Shown: one piece after another, positions 35,901-43,339 of the stretch
Position numbering within the stretch: the first letter of the stretch is position 1
Layout: each line of letters opens with the position of its first letter
From: Paguma larvata
Lineage: Eukaryota > Chordata > Mammalia > Carnivora > Viverridae
NCBI GenBank assembly: GCA_030068075.1
Contig: CM057828.1
Coordinates: forward strand, 111,217,699-111,281,698
Length of the DNA: 64,000 bases
Reading direction: 5' to 3'
Made by a program: the position numbers and the translations under genes
The notes under the pieces: model-generated
The model's database searches: none
Seen by the model: only the letters and a program-made list of their open reading frames with translations
What the model was told of the DNA's origin: nothing

Positions 35901-38900
35901 ACAGTCAGGACTCTTTCTATAAGAAAGACAACTGGCTTGTCTCAAAATATATTCATTCTATACTCACAATATATTAATGATTCAGCTAGTATAGAATTTT
36001 AGATTGGAAATAGCTTTTCTTCAAAATTTTAATTACTCTATTTTCTTCTAGCTTCCCAGTGTTGATATTGAGAAGTCTGATGCTACTCTGATGCTTGATC
36101 TTTTGTATGGAACACGTTTTTCTCTCTCTTTGAAGACTATCGTGTATTCTAATTCTCTTTAGTTTCCTGAAATTTCATGAGGATGTACCTTAATGTGAAT
36201 CTATGTTAATTGACTGTACTGGCACTGTGATGAACTTTATAAATCGGAAACGTATACCCTTCTGTTCTGGAAATATTTTTGAAAGATGTCACTCTATCTA
36301 CTGTTTCTCTTCTATTGTGCTGCAACTTGTATTATTCAGGTCCATTTATTTTTCTTATCCTTACTTCACCTATTTTCCTTCTCTGTCTTTCCTTTTCATT
36401 CTGCTTTTAGAGAGAGCTCCTTAATCTTACCTTCCAACTTACCTATTGAGGTTTTCATGTCTGTGATCATATTTGGAATTTCCAGGAGCTCTTGTTCTCT
36501 AAATGTTTCCTTTGTTTTTATAAAAGAAAGCATCCTTTTATTGTTTCATTGATATGACTGACATGTTATCTATCTGAAGATTTAATAATAGTTTCCTTTT
36601 TCATTTGAAATTTTCATTTCTTTGTATAATCTCTGCTTTCAACAAGTTACTTTCATCTGATTTTGTTTTTTTCTGTTTTTGTTTTGTTTTATTTTGTCTC
36701 ATTCTTTCATGTCAATGACACTTCTATGATGTCTGGAGATCTTTGTTTATCTGCACTTATTTAAGAAAGAGAGACTAAAAAGCTGATTGGGAGTTCTGTA
36801 CACAGACACTGGGATTTTCAACTGTGTATTTCACTATAGGGAAATCTGGCTAGTTTTGTTCATGGAGAGGTCCCACTCAGAATCTTTAGTTGTTTCCTTT
36901 TCATCTGTCTGAATCCCCCAAAACAGAATCTTCTCTTCTGGTTTCTTTCATTCTGGGATCTAAGTGGAGGAAAATGACTGGGACTATGGAAACTTTAATT
37001 CAATCTCCCATGTCTTCAGTATGGAGCTCTTCCATTCACAGGGTGTTGAGCTCCCTTAGTTGAGAGACTTTCTACTTGCTCTGTCCAGAAGGGAAAGCTC
37101 CAGTATTCTGCCAGGATTGGGGAGGAGCAGTCAGTAGCTGAATGGAGTCAGAAAGGGAATCTGATGGTCTAGCTTCTTAATTGGACTTCCAATCGATCTT
37201 CACATTTTCTACCTACCTACTCTACTCGAGTTTCCAGAATTAGCTGATCCTGCTGATTTCTGAGCCCTTTTAGGATTCTGTGGTTGCTTCTTGGCTTTTC
37301 CCATTGTTGGTTTAGGACTCAACTTTCTCTAATTACTAAATTAGCCAGCACTTGTTCTCCTGCTTTTCAACTTCTAAAAATGTGCATGTCCATTGTTTCT
37401 ACTCCTGAAACCAAAACTGCACGGTATGTTAACTAACTTGAATTAAAATAAGTAAATTTTTTTAAATGTACATGTCTAGTCACTGGGGTTAACTGGAAGA
37501 CTCCATTGGCAAGCTCTTGGGGAATGCTAATGACATTGATCATGAGTGGGCAGGAGTTTAAAATTCATACCTGTAGGAAGGTGAAGATACTGACTGTTTT
37601 AGCCCAGAAGGTAAGGAATTAAAGATAAGAAATACCTACTAGTCATTTTCAAGTATTTAATATGTTTCTATGCATAAAGTTGAACAAATTAATTTTGAAG
37701 AAATCGTGAAGAAAAACTAGAATTAATGGAAGAAAGATAAGGAGGTAGATTTGGGCTCAACAAAAGAATGATCTAAATTAAGAGTTGATTGACAATTGTG
37801 TGCTCTGCCTCAGGAGTCAGTGAGCATTCTGTTTTAATGTAGATGTAGGGACAATTTACCAGAAAATTAACACATTGTTCAATCTCTCATACATTCAGAC
37901 ATATGTACTGATTACCTTGTAGTGTCAAAGAGAAATTAAAAGTTTATTTTTTGCTTCTAAGAAGTTTGCCACAGAATATCTTACAACTACGTGTCTTCAC
38001 CCTTGCTTCTCATTCCTTCCATTCATTTATTTAATTAATATCTATTGAACCCCAAAACTATGGCCAGGCACCAGTCTGGGCAGTGAGGATACATCAGGGA
38101 ACAAAACAGATAAAACCCCTGCCCTCGCGTTGTGGAGTGGGGAGGATTGGTTGAGTATCTCTTGCATGTTATTCTCCATGATTCCCAGCCATGACCATCA
38201 TTCAGATCTTTCTATCTCTCACCTCACCACTTGCAGTGGCACTTAAGTGGTCTCTTCTTCAATCTATCTCACACCCTGTTTGCAGATTAATCCTTCTGGA
38301 GCAATGCTCAGTCAACTGAACTCTGTTGATTTCCTGTTGCAGGCAGAGATCAGTACACATCTTAGCCTGGCATCCAGGGCCCTTCACAGTCAGGTGGTAA
38401 TCAACCTTTCCAAACCCATGTCCTGTTATTTGTCTTCACGTTCCCTTTGTTCCAGATAATAGAAATGTCTCACTGCTCTCTGTGCATGCCCCAAACCTTT
38501 CTACATGCCCCTTTTAGCTTTCATTGTTCTCTTAACCTGAAATGACTCATCTACGAATGTCCAAATCTAACTTATCTTCCAAGTCTTAGGTCAAATATCA
38601 TTGTGTCTACAAAACTTTCCATAACTTTATTAATAATGTCTTTGTCCTCTAAAGTCCACAACACTCAGCCAACACCTGATTATAGTCATTTAACTTCATA
38701 AAGCATATGAAATTTCTTAGTACCAGAATTCATGTCTGATGCTTTCTGCCAGCCTCAACTCTGTGCACATGTATATTTCTTAACCAATTGAAGTAGAAGC
38801 CCTGGAGTGAATTCTAGCTTAATTTCTACTGTTTAAGAAATTTAAAGTGTATTTATTTGTCTCATTCTGTACAAACAAGCATAAACGCATACTTTGAGCA

Positions 38901-40015
38901 AATTGCTTATGGAAAGCAGTTGCCGAACATATTTTATTGAACATATTTAATGGCTGTATGCATGAAAGGGATAGTACGGTCATATGTCCACCCCTCTGTT
39001 TTTATGGTGGCTTCATAAAAACCATCCTAGAAGGAATAAGTCATCGTTGGGCAAGTGGGCCACAGAACTCTGAGTGTCACCCTGGGGAGCCGTTCCATAA
39101 TTTGTTGGCATAGTATAGACCTACTTGCACTTCTGAACTCCAAAATTCCATTAAAGCAGAAAAAGGGTGGATAGTCCATTATCAGCTTTCCTACCTTTAT
39201 CTCCCAGGACGTTATTTTTGGAAAATCAAAACTGTACCTGAGCAGGCAACATGACAGTGGTTCTTATCCTGTAGCTTAGCACGTCTGCACCATGTGAAAC
39301 TGTTTATCTGAAAAATGCCATAGTCAATGCTTCCATCTTCCAGTTGGGTCTGAGCTGTTGTATTGTAGTGGCTCTCATAGTATGCCATGCAGATCCCTAG
39401 AGGAGGAAAAACCCAGAAATGCCAGTAAATGCATTTTTTTTCTCCAACCCTGCTTTTAGAGGAGAGTTCCTTTATACATGTTATAATAATGCTGTGGTCC
39501 CAACATATCTTGGGGAAGGACAGGTCAGGTAGTATATCCATCGGCCACACCTGAAGCCACACACCTAGTCAGTGGCTGCACCTGGACTAGATGGGAACTC
39601 AGATCCTCCTCCTACGGTGCCAGCAAGGGCGGCATTGTTTTCTCCTTCCCTGGCTGGTGGACTCCAAGGGTGAGGATAGGAGGAGCAGGGAGGAGGACAA
39701 GAGCACTGGAGAGCAGCAGTTGAGAAGAACATGTGGATAGCCATCAGGTGTCCCTGGTGGGGCAGACTATGGAAGAGCTGGGGACAAGCCAAAGCTGGAG
39801 GTGTTCGGGAGGCTTTAATTTCTTGGGGACGAGGGGAGGAGATCAAAGGTAAAGAACAGGAAGGAAGAAATCTCACAGTTTCCAAGGCTAAAGCCCTGGT
39901 AATTGTCCAGGCCAGCCCTTGAAAATATTTTTGCCAGTTTACAGCGAGTGTAGACTTTGGGCTCAGTGACCATGACCAGGCAGCCAATCAGTGCCAAGAT
40001 GCTGGCAGCCTTCAT
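25586..40015 (-). CDS. LYZL1: Lysozyme-like protein 1 (LYZL1/LYZL2 type), complete four-exon coding gene
   Basis: C-type lysozyme (glycoside hydrolase family 22), secreted. Coding join on the minus strand: 40015-39877, 39396-39238, 26547-26469, 25655-25586 (139+159+79+70 = 447 nt, 148 aa plus TGA). All introns are GT-AG; codon 47 (Trp), codon 100 (Ala) and codon 126 (Trp) are split, the usual lysozyme pattern. Seen in the protein: hydrophobic signal peptide about 1-19; mature start [12 protein letters not shown]; catalytic Glu54 in YYES and Asp71 in [12 protein letters not shown] (hen-type E35/D52); eight cysteines in the mature part (25, 49, 83, 94, 98, 112, 133, 145). The length equals human LYZL1/2 as I recall it. 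These family members are expressed mainly in testis/epididymis (known of the family; not visible here). Human LYZL1 and LYZL2 are recent duplicates, so carnivores probably have one ortholog; the choice of symbol rests on that. No frameshift or stop is seen. Intron sizes are 480, 12,690 and 813 bp. Confidence 0.96.
26469..26547 (-). CDS. LYZL1: LYZL1 coding exon 3
   Basis: A 79-bp exon too short for ordinary ORF calling. The acceptor ends CTCTCTTATAG and the donor is TG|GTAAGAG. Read from 26547 it completes Ala100 and gives [19 protein letters not shown] and then TEGMNYW. This is the lysozyme helix with Cys112 and the DDLTDAI motif. The exon length and both split codons match those expected for the third exon of C-type lysozymes. 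Confidence 0.96.
26775..27026 (+). repeat. Carnivore SINE with expanded CT tract (LYZL1 intron 2)
   Basis: Head GGGGCACCCAGATGGCTCAG, box B GAACGAGCCCCACATCAGG, then about 100 bp of CT-rich repeat (26908-27008) and an A-rich tail. Sense relative to the plus strand, so antisense to LYZL1; it lies about 230 bp from exon 3. Confidence 0.92.
27580..27791 (-). repeat. Carnivore SINE, antisense to plus strand
   Basis: T-rich start, GAGAG tract, and complement of the head (CTGAGCCACCCAGG) at the end. An imperfect target duplication flanks it: AAATAGCTAAGTCTTTTC before, AAATGGCAATAAGTCTTC after. Confidence 0.92.
29225..29440 (-). repeat. MIR relic, antisense
   Basis: 'tagctgacctttatagaaaaagtactctgtgtcaggttcatgttaagtctctttatgtattatcttgttagg...aattattagccctttaaactgagg' follows antisense MIR. 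Confidence 0.65.
29627..29854 (-). repeat. Carnivore SINE, antisense to plus strand
   Basis: T-rich start, AGAGAAAGAG tract, complement of the CTGACAGC block and head (TGACTGAGCCACCGAGGTGC). Flanks TGTGTGCATAATTTA and TGTGTGTATAAATTC are an imperfect target duplication. Confidence 0.94.
31371..33549 (+). mobile_element. Old L1 (L1M/HAL1-like), first segment
   Basis: Text typical of old mammalian L1: near 32830-33020 '...agaaaaacagctgccaacttagaattttatatagagagc...cagacattttcagatagacaaaagctgagagaatgc...ttctttaggctggagg'. All frames are broken by stops. The element continues after several later insertions up to about 35.34 kb. Confidence 0.75.
33550..33744. mobile_element. hAT-Charlie-type DNA transposon relic (MER1/MER3-like)
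   Basis: 'catcaaactggctcacaggcctatgctttgtttttgtaaataaagttttattggaacacagc...ctacctgaccctttaagaaacagtttgctggc' matches a familiar short hAT element. Its final few bases appear again at about 34408-34424 (GAGTTTTCTGACCTCTG) after an L1 and a purine tract, so it was split by an insertion. Subfamily name uncertain. Confidence 0.7.
33745..34247 (+). mobile_element. 5'-truncated carnivore L1, 3' end only
   Basis: Starts in the ORF2 C-terminal region ('caatagcttaagtatggaaagagcccaaatgtacatcaagtgatgaatgg'), continues through 'gtggatggaactcc...cagagaaagacaaatatcatatgattacac', and ends in an A-rich tail. Coding capacity is lost. Confidence 0.85.
34255..34402. repeat. Purine tract (GA, GGGA, GGAA)n
   Basis: About 145 bp of uninterrupted purine on the plus strand following the L1 tail, mainly GGAA units. 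The 90-codon frame over it is an artefact of the repeat. Confidence 0.97.
34561..34776 (+). repeat. Feliform SINE inside the old L1
   Basis: Degraded head (GGTTACTTGGGTGGCTCAG), intact GAGTTCGAGCCCCATG box B, CTGACAGCTCAGAGACTGGAG block, CT tract and A-tail. Confidence 0.93.
35100..35170. repeat. TA-rich microsatellite
   Basis: Runs of ATATATAT and TATAATATATA. Confidence 0.85.
35985..36800 (-). mobile_element. Old L1-like relic, antisense
   Basis: T-rich text such as 'cttctagcttcccagtgttgatattgagaagtctgatgctactctgatgc...cctgaaatttcatgaggatgtaccttaatgtgaatct...ttccaggagctcttgttctctaaatg', a common antisense old L1 pattern. Family name not certain; the short plus frames here are not genes. 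Confidence 0.5.
36801..38020. other. LYZL1 intron 2, mostly unassigned
   Basis: The only recognisable item is a tiny L1 3' end (37393-37463). The rest shows no repeat or exon signature. Confidence 0.45.
37393..37463 (+). mobile_element. Very short 5'-truncated carnivore L1 3' end
   Basis: 'tcctgaaaccaaaactgcacggtatgttaactaacttgaattaaaataag' is the terminal L1 3'UTR. Flanks AAATGTGCATGTCCA (from 37378) and AAATGTACATGTCTA (after the tail) look like the target duplication. Confidence 0.6.
38021..38720 (+). repeat. L2 LINE relic
   Basis: 'cattcatttatttaattaatatctattgaacccc...ccaggcaccagtctgggcagtgagg' followed at 38250-38700 by the protein-like L2 3' text ('caatgctcagtcaac...catgccccaaacctttctacatgcccc...ttccaagtcttaggtcaaatatcattgtg'). 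Two adjacent fragments, in part uncertain. Confidence 0.5.
39238..39396 (-). CDS. LYZL1: LYZL1 coding exon 2 (catalytic residues)
   Basis: The acceptor is a pyrimidine-rich run ending CTCCTCTAG, with the exon starting GG at 39396 to complete Trp47. The donor is G|GTACAG after 39238. It encodes residues 47-99 plus the first base of Ala100. It carries catalytic Glu54 and Asp71, the DYGIFQINS signature, and Cys49, 83, 94 and 98. The 159-bp length gives a complete 53 codons between matching phases. Confidence 0.96.
39877..40015 (-). CDS. LYZL1: LYZL1 coding exon 1 (signal peptide and N-terminal helix)
   Basis: Starts at ATG 40015 (context GGGG-ATG-A, purine at -3) and ends after the first base of the Trp47 codon; donor GTGAGA follows at 39876. 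It encodes the signal peptide ([19 protein letters not shown]), then K20 onward including the first disulfide Cys25 and the GFSLGN motif. Residue -1 before the expected Lys20 mature start is Pro, which is unusual for signal peptidase. A sequence resembling a splice acceptor (pyrimidines then CAG at 40026-40024) lies 8 nt upstream of the ATG, so an upstream non-coding exon is possible. Confidence 0.95.
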
Positions 40016-40155
40016 CCCCAGGTCTGTTGGAGGCAGAATCTGTCAAAGACAGGAGACCATGTCAAACAATCTTTCTCTGTCCTGAGTCCTGAGATTAAGT
40101 CTGTTGCCTAAACTTGTCTGTCCTGCCTAAACTTTTCCTGGTACTTTTATTTTAC
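40016..40155 (-). promoter_or_regulatory. LYZL1 5' flank: possible short leader, splice acceptor or TATA-like box
   Basis: Two readings are possible. First, the stretch ending CCTCCAACAG at 40024 is a plausible splice acceptor, leaving 8 nt of leader in the ATG exon. Second, an AT-rich ATAAAAG-like element near 40145-40152 (minus strand) could act as a TATA box about 130 bp from the ATG. An antisense L1 fragment starts right behind it. Neither reading is proven by sequence alone. Confidence 0.2.
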
Positions 40156-40440
40156 TTTACTTTATTTTTTTCTATTCTATTTTAATTTTTAAATTAAAAA
40201 ATTGTTTTCGAGTATAATTGACACACAGTGTTACATTAGTTTCAGGTGTACAACACGGTAAATTGACAAGTTTATACATTATGCTATGCTCACAAGTGCA
40301 GGTACCATCTGTTCCTATACAACGCTATTACAATATCATTGACTATATTGCCCATGTTGTGCCTTTTATTCTTGTGACATATTCATCCTATAAATGGAAG
40401 ACTGTGTCTCCCACTCCCCTTTACGCATTTTGCCCAGCCC
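40140..40440 (-). mobile_element. Old L1 3' end, antisense, just upstream of LYZL1 exon 1
   Basis: 'attgttttcgagtataattgacacacagtgttacattagtttcaggtgtacaacac...tatacattatgctatgctcacaag' is the antisense 3' end of an old L1M. It lies about 125 bp upstream of the LYZL1 ATG, in sense orientation relative to LYZL1 transcription. Confidence 0.7.
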
Positions 40441-40825
40441 CCACTTCCTGTTTCTTTCAATCATTCAAAAGCAGCATAGGGAAAAAACAAAGTATAGGAG
40501 TATACAGTACAGGGAAGGAATGAGTGCAGGCTTCTTCCTTAATACTTTTCTTCATGGTAACTTTCAAGTAAATGCTATATTCCTGGGATCAGGCAAGCAA
40601 AGAAATGAACCCTCCTATGTTGAGGCTCAGTTAGAAACCACAGAGGGCATTCCATTTCCAGGATTCCCATTTTAACTATATGAATAGATCAAAATAGAAA
40701 ACAAAGAGTGAAGCATTCCTTATATATGTGGAAATACACACCCCTGTTTCAACCAGAGATGCATACATGTGGGTCTACAAGGACAACTTTTAAGATTTAT
40801 TAATTGGAGCTTTATTGAAGTAAGT

Positions 40826-41030
40826 TGAGCCTGGGTGGGTCAGTTGGTTCAGCGCCCAACTGTTGATTTCAACTCAGGTCATGATCTCATAGTCATGAGA
40901 ATGAGCCCCATATTGAGAGGAGCCTGCTTGAGATTCTCTCCCTTCCTCTCCCTCTACCCCTCCCACACTTGCGTGCATGCACGCTCTCTTCTCTCAAAAA
41001 TAAAAATAAAATAAAATAAATGAAATAAGA
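40826..41030 (+). repeat. Carnivore SINE, 5' end degraded
   Basis: GCCTGGGTGGGTCAGTTGG head lacking the first bases, GATTTCAACTCAGGTCATGA, CT tract and a long AAAATAAAATAAA tail. Confidence 0.9.
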
Positions 41031-42644
41031 AGATTTAGCATCTTATCTTTCTTCCATTCTCTTAATACATTTCCAAATGTGGGAGCATTGTTTCAAAAAT
41101 ATCAGTGTTATATTGTAAATACAGTGTTTTTCTGAGCTCCTCCATCACTGCTTCATAGGATCCCTTAAAAGTCTTGGTATTGACTGTTGAGCAAGAGAGG
41201 ACATAAAACCATGGGTCACAAGAGGAGGGAAGTGTTGGTGGTGGGGGTAGAGAGGCCATAAAGAGGCCCCCAATGAATTACTTAAAATGGGAGTAGGATC
41301 AAGAGTTCCATGCCTTGTTGTCTTGTTTTCTAGAAGTGCTTCCTCTCTCAAAGCAATCTTGCAGGATGGAGGTGGAGTGAAATTTCCAACACTGAACTTG
41401 ATATTCATACATATTTTCATCCAGAATAATTTTCTGCCCTTGCCTAGAAATTTCTAAAGCTAATTGTTTCCTCTCCTACAGTTATATTTTCCAGTTGAAA
41501 GGTGATGCTAAAAACAGGGCTGAGAATTCAGAAAGGCCAGAGGAAGAGTCACTAGGGGGGCTTTAAAGTAACTAAGCAGTAAGGTTACTACAAGTCATCT
41601 GGAGTATATCAAATACATACAGGTAAATAGCAAGGGTCAACAAACCGGGCCTGCTTTTGTAAGTAAAGTTTTATTGGAACATAGCCCTGCCCATTCAGTA
41701 ATGTGTATGGCTGCCTTTCACAGGGTTGACTCGTTGTGCTAGAGATCATATAGGTCACAAAGTTTAAGATACTTATTATCTGATCCCTTCCAGAAATGGT
41801 TCCTGATACACAGTGAACATTAAGCCAGACACTGAGAGGGAAACACCTGAGGTTTAGGATACAGAGCTTACATATTAAGTTGGTTTCCATCCCCTGCCTT
41901 AGAATCTTACTGGTCGCAAACAAAACAAAATAAGACCTCACAGAAGTGGTAGCCCCAAGCACACTGTTCTCTGTCCCTCGAGCCAGAGGTTGCCATTGCT
42001 GGTTCCTTGGGATAGGTGGCTTCATTGGAATAATTTAGGTCTCATCAAAAAGACAGATTCCTGGTGCCTGCGCCAGAGATCCTGCTCAGGTGATTCTGTG
42101 AAAGTAATATTGTTCTACTTACTCAATCAGTAATCGGCAGCTCACAGGAGCTTCCTGCACCTCGTGAAGCCATTTCTGATTCTTACAAGGCACAAGTGAT
42201 CTGTCTTCAACCAAGAATCTTTCTTTAGAGCCTTGGAGAGAGAAGAGTTCCTAACTCTTGTTTCCAACTGCCTAGAGATTCTAGAATCTTATTTCTTGGG
42301 ACTTGGGTGATAACTGCATACTGAGCCTTCCTTAGCTCTCTTTTTTCTTCTTCCTCTACAACAGCCCTCTTCACTACTCAACTATCCAGGGCTTCATATT
42401 CAAGTGCAAGGTTCTCTCTCAGGCAACAGTCTCCAAACTTTACCACAAATACCATCAATAAAGAAATTTGAGCACGTACCCCCAGTAGGTATATATTAAA
42501 TTATAAACCACACTCATGTTCTTCTGTACTAATGTTACATAATTTATAAATATATACAAAACTAAAATTTGAGAAAGGATGAGATAGAGGTGAAATTAGC
42601 ACCTAAAAGTTGTATTAATAGCACAAAACATCTTGTTATAATTT
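41031..42644. other. Non-coding stretch upstream of LYZL1
   Basis: Contains a hAT relic (41632-41815) and a weak MER5/MER20-like fragment near 42029-42110. No exon recognised. Confidence 0.45.
41632..41815. mobile_element. hAT-Charlie-type DNA transposon relic (same family as 33550)
   Basis: 'gtcaacaaaccgggcctgcttttgtaagtaaagttttattggaacatagccc...atcccttccagaaatggttcctgat': same order of motifs as the copy in intron 2. Confidence 0.65.
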
Positions 42645-43339
42645 GTTATTATTAATAAAATATTTTTGGTGAGATTAGCAATACAACAACCCAAACTAAA
42701 AAAATGGACAAGTGATCTGAACAGACATTTCATCAGGAAAACATGAAGATGGCAAATAAGCATATAAAAGACGGTCAACATCTTTTGTCATTAAGGAAAT
42801 GTAAACTAAAACCAAAATGAAATACCACTTTACATCTCTTAGAATAACTAAAATCAATCAAACAGACAATATGAAAAGACGATGAAGCTGTGGATCGGTG
42901 AGAAGTCTCATTCATCAGTGGTGGAATGTAAAATTGTATAGTCATCTTGGAAAACAGTGTGGCAGTTCTGACAAAGTTAAACATAAACTTTCCAATTTCA
43001 TCAACAATCACACTTCTGGTATTAATCCAAGTAAATTGAAGACTTCAGTGTGCATGAAAACAAGCGAGCCTATATTTATAGCAACTGTTCGTAATCATTA
43101 AAAATGGATGCAACCAGAGGTCTTTCAACAGGAAAATGTATACAACACTTGGCATATCCATTCAGTGGAATACTACTGAGCAATAAAAGCAATGAGCTAT
43201 CCATTCCCACAACATGGAGGAAACTTAAGTGCATTTTGCTGAGTAAAAGAAAAAAAAAAGACTATATGTTTCAGGATTTCATTTATGTGAGATTACTAAA
43301 AAGAAAAACTATGGGATTGAAAATAGATCAGTGGCTTCC
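42645..43339 (+). mobile_element. Old L1 (L1M-type) ORF2 3' end, left part
   Basis: L1 ORF2 end text: 'aatggacaagtgatctgaacagacatttcatc...ttagaataactaaaatc...catggaggaaacttaagtgcattttgctgag'. Frames are broken. The copy is cut at 43340 by a younger insertion and resumes at 46131 (same 20 bases repeated), ending in the 3'UTR near 48230. Confidence 0.85.

Noticed and set aside
39565..39987. 140-codon minus-strand frame overlapping LYZL1 exon 1 and intron 1
   Set aside because: Out of frame with the lysozyme exon and mostly intronic; the overlapping ATG frame matches the lysozyme family exactly.
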